Assembly: GCA_963833675.1 (NCBI GenBank)
Contig: CAWHYW010000036.1
Location: 17,761 to 81,760, forward strand
From: DASQDN01 sp963833675
GTDB taxonomy: Bacteria; Acidobacteriota; Terriglobia; Bryobacterales; Bryobacteraceae
DNA: 64,000 nucleotides
Reading direction: 5' to 3'
Below are positions 25,736 through 34,700 of the stretch, one piece after another. Every line of letters begins with the position of its first letter. Position 1 is the first letter of the stretch. Under the pieces are notes generated by a model, which saw nothing but the letters and a program-made list of their open reading frames with translations, was not told the DNA's origin and ran no database searches. The translations under genes and the position numbers were made by a program.

Positions 25736-26872
25736 ATGAATCGCAGAAAATTCGTGTTGGGGGGAAGCGTCATGATGGCGGCCCCGAAAGAGGTCGATCT
25801 TGCTTCCGCTCGAGCCGACTTCCCCTGGGCAGCGAAACAGACGTACCTGAACACAGCCACCGAGCACCCCCTCAGCGTGCAAACCACACGAGCGATGCAG
25901 GAGTATATTAATGCGTTGACTCACGGTCCCGACTCGGCGCGAGACAAGTTTGAGAACGGCGATTTGATGCGGGAAGTCAAGCGAATGTTTGCGCGTCTCA
26001 TCAATGCAAAGCCGGAAGAGATCGGCTTTACACCCAGCACGCAAACCGGTGAGAATCTCATTCTCGAAGGCCTCGACATTCAAGCCTCTGGTGGCAACGT
26101 GGTCACTAACGATCTGCACTACGGCGGCAGCCTGCACAATTACGAATGCCGCCGCAAGACAGGTTTGGACGTTCGCGTGGTGAAACACCGCGATTACGAG
26201 ATGGACATCCGCGATTTGGAGAGAGTGGTAGACCGGAAAACGAAGCTCATCGCGGTCGCGTTGGTATCGAATGTTAACGGCTATGTTCACGACGTGAAGG
26301 CAATCAGTGATCTGGCTCATGCGCATGGCGCTTATCTTTATTGCGATGCCATCCAGGCCGCCGGAGCCGTGCCAATCGATGTGAGGGCGATGGGTATCGA
26401 TTTCCTGGCGTGCTCGGCTTATAAGTTCCTGATGGGCGGGCGATTCGGCTACCTGTATATTCGAGAAGACCTGCAGGGAACCGCCTTGAAAGCGAAGCTA
26501 TTCGGTGGGCGCAGCACGGAGACGGGCGCATCGCGCTACGAGATCAGTACGGTAAGCCACTTGGGCTGCGTATGCCAGTATCAGGCGCTGCAGTACATTC
26601 ACACGTTGGGCGTGCATCGCATCCAGGGTCACGCGCGTCCGCTGGTTGACAGATTGAAGAAGGAGCTGCCAGCAGCGGGTTACCCTACGATCACGCCCAG
26701 CAGCAGCACGAGCAGCTCCATCGTTTCCTTTCAATCGGCGGACGTGACTGCTACTCGCGATCGGCTGAAGAAGGCGAACGTGATCGCGACGGTTGGCAAC
26801 AACTTACGGGTGTCCGTTTCTGTCTTTAATAACATGGCGGACATGGACAAGTTATTGCAGGCGTTATCTTAG
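25736..26872 (+). CDS. class V aminotransferase-fold PLP enzyme (cysteine desulfurase / isopenicillin N epimerase-like)
   Basis: A 378-residue PLP enzyme of aminotransferase class V. The Schiff-base lysine is K230 in DFLACSAYKFLMGG, and the cofactor aspartate lies upstream in LYCDAIQAAGAVPIDV. The first residues (NRRKFVLGG) resemble a Tat signal, although the region after it is short, so export is uncertain. A GTGAGG ribosome site precedes the start, and the start lies 7 bases after the C45 gene's stop. Members epimerise, desulfurate or cleave amino acids; no cysteine loop typical of desulfurases is obvious. It is probably the last step on an amino acid released by the two upstream hydrolases. 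Confidence 0.82.
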   Translation: MNRRKFVLGGSVMMAAPKEVDLASARADFPWAAKQTYLNTATEHPLSVQTTRAMQEYINALTHGPDSARDKFENGDLMREVKRMFARLINAKPEEIGFTPSTQTGENLILEGLDIQASGGNVVTNDLHYGGSLHNYECRRKTGLDVRVVKHRDYEMDIRDLERVVDRKTKLIAVALVSNVNGYVHDVKAISDLAHAHGAYLYCDAIQAAGAVPIDVRAMGIDFLACSAYKFLMGGRFGYLYIREDLQGTALKAKLFGGRSTETGASRYEISTVSHLGCVCQYQALQYIHTLGVHRIQGHARPLVDRLKKELPAAGYPTITPSSSTSSSIVSFQSADVTATRDRLKKANVIATVGNNLRVSVSVFNNMADMDKLLQALS

Positions 26873-27311
26873 ATACTTCTGGGCTGGGGAGTCAAGCGAA
26901 AGACGAATTACTTTACATAAGTATGGTTCCGTCAGGCACACAAATCCACAGTTCATTCAGGCAACCATACCTTAAGGGGGGCCCTTGTGTGTCGCCAAAA
27001 GAGAACTTCCATTTGATGGGGAGGACATGTGTGGGTCATCAAAAATCGCGGAATTAAGAGAATCAACGGATTGAGTGCGGAGTTGCTGCACCTGGCAAAC
27101 GCTGCCCGATTAACATCAGAGCAATGGGTTCGCTCGTCGTCGCGGTAATCACGTATATTTTTTCGTTGTTCGTGTTCCTGCCCCGGTTCAATCGGCCGAT
27201 GAGTTTCTAAGAACATTCTTGAAGGGCGTCCGATGCTGGACGGATTCAGCCAAGCAACAAAGGACGCGCTGGCTATTCGCGGCCCTCGCCGTGCTTCCGC
27301 TCCCGCTGAAA
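26873..27311. other. intergenic region, nothing recognised
   Basis: It separates the forward enzyme cluster from the reverse kdp operon. A short forward frame at about 27058-27211 ends in one hydrophobic segment (SLVVAVITYIFSLFVFLP) but has no ribosome site or known relative. Confidence 0.35.
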
Positions 27312-28427
27312 TCAGGTCGGACTGCGCCGCTTGCGGTCAGAAACAATGGTAACCCTCATGTCCGTCGCGAGCCGCACAATCCGCTGCACGAGCGAGCGGC
27401 CGAAAGCTGCTGTCCACGGTGTTCTCTGCGGACGGGCAACGAAGATTTGCGTGACCTTGTTTGCTCTCGCGAATTCAACGAGAGCCGCGGCGACGTCCTC
27501 CCCTTCCAGCACTCGGGTATCGATGTGCAGGTTGCGAGCGAAATCAAGATGCTTGTTCAACCGCTCACGTTCGTTGGCCGGAAGCAACTCTAGCTTCGCC
27601 GAGCGCTCGACCGCAACTGCAATGCAATCTGCCTGAAGGTAGTCAGCCACTCGCCGTCCTCGTCGAACGAGCGCTGCCGTCGCGGGCTCGCTGGTGATGT
27701 GAAGGAGGAGTCGCTCACTGGAACCTTGGGGTGTGTCCACTCCACTTGTGCTTGCAAAATCGGGACCGGAGCCATGGGCAATTAGCTGACGGATATCCAC
27801 TTCATGAGCGGTTTGGCGTAAGGCCATCTCGCGTAGCGCAACCAAGACGGGCTCGCGGAAGAAGTTCTCCAGCGCCCGTTCGGCTTTGTCCGGCGCGTAC
27901 ACTACACCGCGTTTCAACCGGTTGAGCAATGCGCCTGGTGTCACGTCCACCATCACCACTTCATCCGCCTGCTTCACTACCCAGTCGGGAATTGTCTCGC
28001 GGACCCGAATGCCGGTGATGTGGGAAATGTGATCATTGAGGCTTTCCAGGTGCTGGATGTTCATGGTCGTCAGCACGTGTATTCCATGCTCCAACAGGAT
28101 CATCACGTCTTCCCATCGCTTCTGGCGCTCTGACCCCGGCACATTGGTGTGTGGGAACTCATCGACGACACAGACTTTGGGCGCTCTTCGGAGGATGGCA
28201 TCCGTGTCCATCTCCTCAAAAGCAGTCCCGCGATACTCAATCCTGCGTCTCGGGATCGTTTCCAGTCCGGAGGTTTGCGCGATTGTCTCGGCCCGACCAT
28301 GGGGCTCAAAGTACCCAATCACAATGTCGTGACCATGCCGCTTCAGTTCCTGCGCATCCACGAGCATCTGGTAGGTCTTGCCCACCCCTGCCGCATAGCC
28401 AAGGTAGACCTTTAGCCGGCCCCGCAT
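27312..28427 (-). CDS. kdpD: KdpD N-terminal sensory module with Usp domain (stand-alone, copy 1)
   Basis: A 371-residue protein that matches only the cytoplasmic N-terminal half of KdpD. The KdpD domain has Walker A (GYAAGVGKTYQML, residues about 9-21) and an intact Walker B region (VCVVDEFPHTNVPG). A Usp domain follows from about residue 235, ending in FGRSLVQRIVRLATD. Membrane helices and histidine kinase are absent; those are encoded divergently at 34816. In KdpD this part senses the intracellular state and controls kinase/phosphatase balance. Start and preceding stop are one base apart (TAA-G-ATG), so it is translationally coupled to copy 2. It is the last gene of the reverse kdp operon. 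Confidence 0.85.
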   Translation of the reverse strand: MRGRLKVYLGYAAGVGKTYQMLVDAQELKRHGHDIVIGYFEPHGRAETIAQTSGLETIPRRRIEYRGTAFEEMDTDAILRRAPKVCVVDEFPHTNVPGSERQKRWEDVMILLEHGIHVLTTMNIQHLESLNDHISHITGIRVRETIPDWVVKQADEVVMVDVTPGALLNRLKRGVVYAPDKAERALENFFREPVLVALREMALRQTAHEVDIRQLIAHGSGPDFASTSGVDTPQGSSERLLLHITSEPATAALVRRGRRVADYLQADCIAVAVERSAKLELLPANERERLNKHLDFARNLHIDTRVLEGEDVAAALVEFARANKVTQIFVARPQRTPWTAAFGRSLVQRIVRLATDMRVTIVSDRKRRSPT

Positions 28428-28428
28428 C

Positions 28429-29514
28429 TTAGTGAGGAAATACCTGAACGTCCATCCCTTCGGCACGCCGAATCAAACGATCGACAGGTGTGCCAAAGAC
28501 TCGCGTCCACCACCCGCTCCGGCGGCTGTGTCCGATGAAAATCTGGGTGATTCCGCGGTGCACGGCGAACCTGAGGATCGCCTCGACCGGATCATCCTCG
28601 CCGTGCAGCTTTTCAACGCGGGCGCCAGCCCGGCGAGCGGCCTCGAGATTGCTGTTGAGCTGTTCTTCGTCGCTCTTCGTGAGTTCCGGCTGCTCGACAT
28701 AGACCGCGAACAACTCGCCATGGAACCGCCGGGCATTACGCTCGCCGCTTGCGAGCATCTCGGACGCGTCGGACCGTGCTGTCATACAGACAAGAAGCCG
28801 CTCCTGCGTTCCCCACTGTGCGGGGACGCCAGCCCGATCAAGATACGCTTCCAATTGCCGGTCCACCACGTCGGCAGTTGCGAGAAGGGCCAACTCGCGA
28901 AGCATTTTGAGCTGGTTCTCCCTGTCCAGGGGGCCGTCTCCTGTGTGACCAAGGGCATCCGTTGCTGGTGCGTCTACAATCTCAATCTCGTCAGCACGGT
29001 GGATGAACTCCAATGGAACTGTCTCGGTCACTGGCTTTCCGGTGATTTCGGCAACGCGTTTCGCGTACTCGGTAATGTACTGCAGATTGACCGTGCCGAG
29101 GACAGAGATGCCGGCGTTGAGCAGGACCTCGACGTCCTGCCATCGCTGTGCATTTTGAGCTTCCGGCGGGTTGTTCCAGGCTAGGCCGTCGATAAGGCAA
29201 ACACCGGGACGGCGGCGGAGCACAGCATCCAGATCAATGCAGGGGTTACCGTTCAGGCGCCTCATCGGGACACATTCCAGCACAGATAGAAGACCTTCGG
29301 TTTCTGGTGGTCTCGTCTCCTGGATAGCGCCAACGACAACGTCCTGTCCTCTCCTATAGCGTCGCCTGCCCTCGTCGAGCATGGTGAACGTCTTGCCGAC
29401 GCCGGAGGAATAGCCCAGAAACACCTTTAGCCGGCCTCGGCGGGCGCTCCGCTCGTCGGCCTGCACCTGCCGCAGCAGCAATTCCGGATCGGGTCTGCCG
29501 TCACGTGCCGGCAT
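28429..29514 (-). CDS. KdpD N-terminal sensory module with Usp domain (stand-alone, copy 2, altered Walker B)
   Basis: A 361-residue paralogue of the downstream gene with the same layout: KdpD domain, then Usp domain. Walker A is kept (GYSSGVGKTFTML). The usual DELAHTN-type Walker B reads VCLIDGLAWNNPPE, so the acidic residue after Asp is Gly and the His-Thr pair is lost. Nucleotide handling is therefore probably different, while binding may remain. The Usp part ends FGTPVDRLIRRAEG. The start at 29514 was chosen over an upstream ATG (29550) because GAGAG lies just before it. Presence of two non-identical modules suggests a heteromeric sensor acting on the separate kinase. Confidence 0.82.
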   Translation of the reverse strand: MPARDGRPDPELLLRQVQADERSARRGRLKVFLGYSSGVGKTFTMLDEGRRRYRRGQDVVVGAIQETRPPETEGLLSVLECVPMRRLNGNPCIDLDAVLRRRPGVCLIDGLAWNNPPEAQNAQRWQDVEVLLNAGISVLGTVNLQYITEYAKRVAEITGKPVTETVPLEFIHRADEIEIVDAPATDALGHTGDGPLDRENQLKMLRELALLATADVVDRQLEAYLDRAGVPAQWGTQERLLVCMTARSDASEMLASGERNARRFHGELFAVYVEQPELTKSDEEQLNSNLEAARRAGARVEKLHGEDDPVEAILRFAVHRGITQIFIGHSRRSGWWTRVFGTPVDRLIRRAEGMDVQVFPH

Positions 29515-29602
29515 GCTCTCGTTTCCACGCCTGCAGTAGTTGGCGTCCATCGTACAGGAACGGCATTTGTCGCTTAGGCGTCATGAGGGAGCACAGCACA
29601 AA

Positions 29603-29920
29603 TCACGGTGGCGCATCAAGTTTCCACAGAAGTTGTAGCCATAGCAGAGCGGGGTGAAAATGGCCTCCGCCGCCCAATGGAAATCGCTCACAACGAGCGC
29701 AACCCTGCAAGTACCGCGAGTAATACTTTGGCCCGCGTTCGATGACGATGCCCGTTTGGTTGATGTTGAAGTTGTTGTGCAACACGCCGTACGCACACAG
29801 CAGATTGATGCGATGTCGAGCCGCGCTCCGGGTTTGGCCCGGCGTCACCGAGGAGTTCGTAGCGGGGCCGAGCCTCACCTCAAGCGCTTCCAAGTGCTTT
29901 TCGAGCTTCTCGATTTTCAC
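29603..29920 (-). pseudogene. outer-membrane porin of the kdp operon, truncated relic
   Basis: The first about 65 codons match the start of an Acidobacteria-type porin that usually follows kdpC: a coiled-coil start (IEKLEKHLEALEVRLG), then RINLLCAYGVLHNNFNINQ and TGIVIERGP. Normally about 400 further residues of barrel follow. Here the frame turns into unrelated sequence and stops, so the body was deleted or frameshifted. The ATG overlaps the kdpC stop (ATGA), showing it was a true operon member. Family recall is from general knowledge of such operons and should be checked by search. No signal peptide is seen in this short form. Confidence 0.55.
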
Positions 29921-30528
29921 TCCGGGATTCCATGCCTTGTTTCGGACCAGAGGGGCGCGCGGAAGCGCTCGTCGAGCGCGAGGTTCAGGCGGAGAACGTT
30001 GACTCGCGGCTCGCCCAGAACTCCCAGATCGCGCCCCTCCTGCGTCTTTTTCACAAGGCCCATCACCAATCCGAGCTCCACACCGCGCGCCTTCGCGACG
30101 CGTGAAGTCTGCAGCGCTGCGTTTTCCGGAGTGATATGTGGATCCAGTCCGCTGGCGGAAGCTAGAACTGCGTCGGCGGGAACCTGCGCCGTGGAATCCA
30201 GGGTGGCAATCCGATACGCGGCAACGGACTCCTTCACACGGTCGAGCAGTTTGGAATTCGTAGGACCAAGATTGGAGCCGCCGGATGCGGACGCGTCATA
30301 ACCGTTGCCCGCCGCTGATGGACGCGGGTGAAAGTACTCAGGGCGTGTAAACGCTTCGCCCAGCAACTCCGAGCCGATTACCTGGCCGTCTCTCATCAGC
30401 AGACTACCGTTCGCCTGTTTCGGAAATATAAGCTGCGCAATGCCCGTAACCAGCGCCGGATACAGCAGCCCGGTAACCAACGTCATGACAAGCGTAATGC
30501 GCAGTGCGGGAATGAACTGTTGCCACAT
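29917..30528 (-). CDS. kdpC: potassium-transporting ATPase subunit C
   Basis: A 203-residue KdpC with one N-terminal membrane helix (ALRITLVMTLVTGLLYPALVTG). The conserved extracytoplasmic blocks are EYFHPRPSAAGNGYDASASG, SNLGPTNSKLL and SGLDPHITPENA. KdpC sits on the KdpA-KdpB complex and raises its affinity for ATP or potassium. The start at 30528 has AGAGAGG upstream. It follows kdpB after 13 bases and overlaps the porin relic by 4 bases. Confidence 0.93.
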   Translation of the reverse strand: MWQQFIPALRITLVMTLVTGLLYPALVTGIAQLIFPKQANGSLLMRDGQVIGSELLGEAFTRPEYFHPRPSAAGNGYDASASGGSNLGPTNSKLLDRVKESVAAYRIATLDSTAQVPADAVLASASGLDPHITPENAALQTSRVAKARGVELGLVMGLVKKTQEGRDLGVLGEPRVNVLRLNLALDERFRAPLWSETRHGIPE

Positions 30529-30541
30529 GTGACCCTCTCTC

Positions 30542-32656
30542 CTAAGCCAAACCGAGCAGAACCAGCAGCCTGTCAATCACCCAGATTCCGGGGAACGGCA
30601 CAATCAGACCGCCGATACCATAGACCAGCAGGTTTCTCTGGAGCAGCGATGCTGCCGTCGAGGGTCGGTACTTCACACCGCGTAAAGCCAGAGGAACGAG
30701 AGCGATGATAATCAACGCGTTGAAGATTACGGCCGACAAAACCGCGCTTTGCGGCGTCGCCAGACCCATGATGTTGAGCTTCGCCAGCACGGGAAAGGTT
30801 GTCATGAACATCGCCGGGATGATGGCGAAGTACTTGGCAACGTCATTCGCGATCGAAAACGTGGTTAGTGCGCCGCGAGTGATCAGCAGTTGTTTTCCGA
30901 TTGCTACGACCTCGATAAGCTTTGTCGGATTGCTGTCCAGATCCACCATGTTGCCGGCTTCCTTCGCGGCCATCGTGCCGGTGTTCATTGCCAGCCCTAC
31001 ATCCGCCTGCGCGAGCGCGGGCGCATCGTTCGTACCGTCCCCCGTCATTGCCACCAAACGCCCATCGGTCTGCTCGCGTTTGATGTACTCCAGCTTGTCC
31101 CTGGGTGTGGCCTGAGCAAGGAAGTCGTCCACACCGGCCTCTGCGGCGATTGCGGCTGCCGTCAATGGATTGTCGCCCGTGATCATGACGCTTCGGATGC
31201 CCATGGCCCTAAGCTGCGCCAGGCGCTCTTTCATACCGCCCTTCACAATGTCCTTCAGATGAATGAAGCCAAGCACACGGGGGCCGTCAGCGACTGCCAG
31301 AGGTGTACCGCCGCTTCGGGAGATCCGCTCGGACAACTCATGGAATTGCGCGCGCACGCGCCCCCCCCGCTCCTGAACGAATGTCGCAATGGAATCTGAC
31401 GCACCCTTCCGTAACTGTCGCCCATCAAGATCGACTCCACTCATCCGCGTGTACGCCGAGAAGGGAATGAACTGCGCCTCGTGTTCGCTGACCTGTCTTC
31501 CGCGAAGCTGGTACTTCTCTTTGGCAAGCACGACAACGGAGCGGCCTTCAGGAGTTTCATCTGCCAAGCTCGAGAGTTGAGCAGCATCGCCCAGCTCGCG
31601 GTCCGAAACTCCGCTGACTGGGAGAAACTCCACAGCCTGCCGGTTGCCGAGCGTGATGGTACCTGTCTTGTCCAGCAAGAGCGTGTTTACGTCACCAGCC
31701 GCTTCCACTGCCCTGCCGCTCATCGCAAGGACGTTGTGCTGCATCACACGATCCATACCGGCTATGCCGATTGCGGAGAGTAGTCCGCCAATTGTCGTAG
31801 GTATCAGACATACGAGCAGGGCAACCAACACCGTCACTGTAGGCGTGGCCCCGACACCAGCTTCGGCAACGCTATAAGCGGAGTACGGCACCAGAGAAAC
31901 GACCGCGAGAAGGAAAATGAGCGTCAGTCCGGCGATGAGGATGTTCAGCGCGATCTCGTTTGGCGTCTTCTGCCGCTGCGCGCCCTCGACGAGCGCAATC
32001 ATCCGGTCAAGAAAGGTTTCTCCCGGATTCGAAGTGATACGGATGCGGATCCAGTCGGAGAGTACCTTCGTGCCGCCTGTGACGGCGCTGCGGTCGCCGC
32101 CCGATTCGCGGATCACCGGTGCGCTTTCGCCAGTGATGACGGATTCGTCGACGGTCGAGATGCCTTCGATCACCTCACCGTCGCCGGGGATTATGTCCCC
32201 GGCCTCTACCAAAGCGATATCTCCCGCTCTCAATTGTGAGGAGGCGACATGCTCGATTCTCCCGCCGCCGATCACCTTCTTCGCCACCGAGTCGGTCTTT
32301 GTCTTCCGGAGGCTGTCGGCCTGCGCCTTGCCGCGGGCTTCAGCCATCGCTTCCGCAAAGTTGGCAAACAGCACCGTGAACCAGAGCCAAATCGTAATCT
32401 GTAGGGCGAATCCGGATCCTGCGGCCCCCGCGGCAAGATCGCGGATTGCGAGAACTGTCGTCAGAACCGCCCCTGCTTCGACCACGAGAATCACCGGATT
32501 CTTAGCGAGTGTCGCCGGATTCAGCTTGCGGACCGAGTCGCGCGCGGCGCGGCCGAGGATCTCGCGGTCACAAAGCGGCCTCGCTTTCGCCTTCTTCGCA
32601 GGGAGAAGCGTCGTTATCGACTCGGTTTCTTTTTGTGTCGCTGTGTAGGACGGCAT
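30542..32656 (-). CDS. kdpB: potassium-transporting ATPase subunit B (P-type ATPase)
   Basis: A 704-residue catalytic subunit. It has actuator motif ITGESAPV, phosphorylation site LLDKTGTITLG, nucleotide-binding region, hinge MTGDGTNDAPALAQAD and C-terminal helices. It hydrolyses ATP to drive potassium uptake through KdpA. All catalytic motifs are present. Its start overlaps the kdpA stop (TGATG), giving tight coupling and suggesting equimolar synthesis. Confidence 0.95.
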   Translation of the reverse strand: MPSYTATQKETESITTLLPAKKAKARPLCDREILGRAARDSVRKLNPATLAKNPVILVVEAGAVLTTVLAIRDLAAGAAGSGFALQITIWLWFTVLFANFAEAMAEARGKAQADSLRKTKTDSVAKKVIGGGRIEHVASSQLRAGDIALVEAGDIIPGDGEVIEGISTVDESVITGESAPVIRESGGDRSAVTGGTKVLSDWIRIRITSNPGETFLDRMIALVEGAQRQKTPNEIALNILIAGLTLIFLLAVVSLVPYSAYSVAEAGVGATPTVTVLVALLVCLIPTTIGGLLSAIGIAGMDRVMQHNVLAMSGRAVEAAGDVNTLLLDKTGTITLGNRQAVEFLPVSGVSDRELGDAAQLSSLADETPEGRSVVVLAKEKYQLRGRQVSEHEAQFIPFSAYTRMSGVDLDGRQLRKGASDSIATFVQERGGRVRAQFHELSERISRSGGTPLAVADGPRVLGFIHLKDIVKGGMKERLAQLRAMGIRSVMITGDNPLTAAAIAAEAGVDDFLAQATPRDKLEYIKREQTDGRLVAMTGDGTNDAPALAQADVGLAMNTGTMAAKEAGNMVDLDSNPTKLIEVVAIGKQLLITRGALTTFSIANDVAKYFAIIPAMFMTTFPVLAKLNIMGLATPQSAVLSAVIFNALIIIALVPLALRGVKYRPSTAASLLQRNLLVYGIGGLIVPFPGIWVIDRLLVLLGLA

Positions 32657-34422
32657 CAGAATACGCTTACCTGGTGCATCAGGAAATGCTCGATAATCGG
32701 GCCGAGCGAGAGAACGGGAAAGAAGGTCAACGCTCCGACGATAACCACTGTCCCGGCAATCAGCGTGACGAACAGAGGACCGTGGGTGGGGAAGGTTCCC
32801 GCCGAAGACGGCACCTTCCGTTTGCTCGCCAGGCTTCCCGCAGCGGCTAGGAGAGGCACAATGATCAGGAAGCGGCCAATCAGCATCGCGATGCCCAGCG
32901 TGCCGTTGTACCAGGGCGTATTGGCATTCAGTCCGGCGAACGCGCTGCCGTTATTGGCCGTGCCGCTCGCGTACGCATAGAGGATTTCCGACAATCCATG
33001 AGGTCCCTGGTTGTTCCGGTTCTCTGTGGTCGCTCCCGGAGGATTGAGGTAGGAGTCTTTTGAGAGATCCAGCACTGTCGAAGCACCGGAGAATAGCAGG
33101 ACGCTCGCCGCCGTTGCGATCAGCGCAAGCATGGCCATCTTCACTTCCTTGCTCTCGATTTTCTTTCCGATGTACTCCGGCGTCCGACCGACCATGAGGC
33201 CGGCAATGAATACTGCCAGAATCGCGAAGAGAAGCATTCCGTACAGACCCGCTCCTACCCCGCCGAAGATCACCTCGTTTGTGAGCATGTTGAAGATGGG
33301 CACTAAACCGCCGATCGGCGTGAAGCTGTCGTGCATGCTGTTGACTGCGCCGCAGCTGGCGCCCGTCGTGATGGTTGCGAATAGGGCGGACGTTGCGATG
33401 CCGAAGCGGACCTCTTTGCCTTCCATGTTGCCGCCCGGCTGCGTTCCTGAGGGGGTCTGCTGCACACCGGCGTGCGTAAGAATCGGATTGCCGGCGGCTT
33501 CGGATGAATACGATATGAAGACTCCCACCAGGAACAGCACGCTCATCGCCGCCAGGATGGCCCAACCCTGCCGCGTATCGCCTACCATCATTCCGAACGT
33601 GTATGTCAGGCCGGCTGGTATGAGGAAGATGAGAAACATTTCAACGAAGTTCGTTAGCGGTGTCGGATTCTCGTAAGGATGCGCGGAGTTGGCGTTGAAG
33701 AACCCGCCTCCGTTAGTCCCCAGTTCCTTAATTGCTTCCTGCGATGCGACCGGACCCTGGGCGATGACTTGCTTCCCGCCTTCGACGGTGTGCACCTCCG
33801 TATACGATTTCCAGTTCTGAACAACACCCTGAGAGCAGAGGAACAGCGCCGCTACAAGCGAAATGGGAAGAAGGATGTACACGGTTGCACGCGTAAGGTC
33901 CACCCAGAAGTTGCCGATCGCCTCGGTCTGCTGGCGGGCGAATCCACGGATGAACGCGATTGCAACCGCAATGCCTGCGGCCGCCGATACGAAATTCTGA
34001 ACAGTCAGGCCCGCCATCTGGACGAAGTAGCTGAAGGTGCTCTCACCCGGGTACGCTTGCCAGTTTGTGTTCGTCATGAAGCTGACCGCGGTATTGAAGG
34101 CGAGGTCAGGGCTTACCTGCGACGCGCCGAAGCCCTGAGGATTGAACGGTAAAAGCCCCTGGAGCCGCTGAATGAGGTAGAGAATGAAGAAGGACAAGAA
34201 GCTGAACGCGAGAAGCGCCCCCGCGTATTGCGTCCACCGCTGCTCCACCTCCTCGCGCACCCCTGAGGCAAGGTAGATGAGGCGCTCGACAGGCCTCAGC
34301 GCCGGATGCAGCCAGGTGCGACGACCGTCGAATACGGCCGCCATGAATGCGCCCATCGGCTTCGTGATCAGGAGTATCAAAGCGAAATAAAGCACGATCT
34401 GGAAGATTCCGAGTTGTGTCAT
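32656..34422 (-). CDS. kdpA: potassium-transporting ATPase subunit A (potassium-binding channel)
   Basis: A 588-residue membrane protein with ten or more spans. The four selectivity-filter-like regions of the family are visible, such as SFMTNTNWQAYPGEST, GTNGGGFFNANSAHPYENP and GASCGAVNSMHDSFTPIGG, and a last one near AGLNANTPWYNGTLG. KdpA selects potassium and passes it to the KdpB transport path. The length is slightly above the Escherichia coli form (557). It follows kdpF after 7 bases. Confidence 0.95.
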   Translation of the reverse strand: MTQLGIFQIVLYFALILLITKPMGAFMAAVFDGRRTWLHPALRPVERLIYLASGVREEVEQRWTQYAGALLAFSFLSFFILYLIQRLQGLLPFNPQGFGASQVSPDLAFNTAVSFMTNTNWQAYPGESTFSYFVQMAGLTVQNFVSAAAGIAVAIAFIRGFARQQTEAIGNFWVDLTRATVYILLPISLVAALFLCSQGVVQNWKSYTEVHTVEGGKQVIAQGPVASQEAIKELGTNGGGFFNANSAHPYENPTPLTNFVEMFLIFLIPAGLTYTFGMMVGDTRQGWAILAAMSVLFLVGVFISYSSEAAGNPILTHAGVQQTPSGTQPGGNMEGKEVRFGIATSALFATITTGASCGAVNSMHDSFTPIGGLVPIFNMLTNEVIFGGVGAGLYGMLLFAILAVFIAGLMVGRTPEYIGKKIESKEVKMAMLALIATAASVLLFSGASTVLDLSKDSYLNPPGATTENRNNQGPHGLSEILYAYASGTANNGSAFAGLNANTPWYNGTLGIAMLIGRFLIIVPLLAAAGSLASKRKVPSSAGTFPTHGPLFVTLIAGTVVIVGALTFFPVLSLGPIIEHFLMHQVSVF

Positions 34423-34429
34423 GGCAACC

Positions 34430-34513
34430 TCAGAAGCGCTCCGGTTTCAGCAGCGCGTAGAGTAAGTAGAAGAAGAGCAGGAAGGCGATAACCCCTGCAA
34501 GCACCAGTTCCAT
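34430..34513 (-). CDS. kdpF: KdpF, small membrane subunit
   Basis: A 27-residue single-span peptide (core LAGVIAFLLFFYLLYALLKPE) immediately upstream of kdpA. Size, the K-P-E ending and operon position are those of KdpF, a lipid-like stabiliser of the Kdp complex. Seven bases separate it from kdpA and two from the preceding small gene. Confidence 0.85.
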   Translation of the reverse strand: MELVLAGVIAFLLFFYLLYALLKPERF

Positions 34514-34515
34514 AA

Positions 34516-34599
34516 TCAGAGCCTTTCGCAGGCCTTTGTCAGGCCCCACATCGCAACAAAGAACAACAGCGCAATCAGGATGTATGCAATGTCAAGCAT
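34516..34599 (-). CDS. 27-residue membrane miniprotein leading the kdp operon
   Basis: The first gene of the reverse operon: a 27-residue peptide with one membrane span (DIAYILIALLFFVAMWGLTK) and a charged end CERL. GGAGG lies 6 bases upstream of its ATG, the best ribosome site in the operon. It is as long as KdpF and two bases before it, but different in sequence. Its role is unknown; it could be a second KdpF-like stabiliser or a leader peptide. Confidence 0.7.
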   Translation of the reverse strand: MLDIAYILIALLFFVAMWGLTKACERL

Positions 34600-34700
34600 G
34601 TGAATCCTCCGACAACCAGCGTCGCGGTTCCCGCCGGACCGCGATTTCGCTCGGTGCATATCCACCCTTCTCGGTCAACATTTCCAGCACCTGAGATCAG

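Noticed and set aside
24604..26872. Reading the C45 and class V genes as a beta-lactam biosynthetic pathway
   Set aside because: No ACV synthetase or isopenicillin N synthase is nearby, and both families are much broader than their name-giving members.
28432..29184. Forward frame of 250 codons opposite the KdpD module
   Set aside because: Antisense shadow of a well-supported coupled gene.
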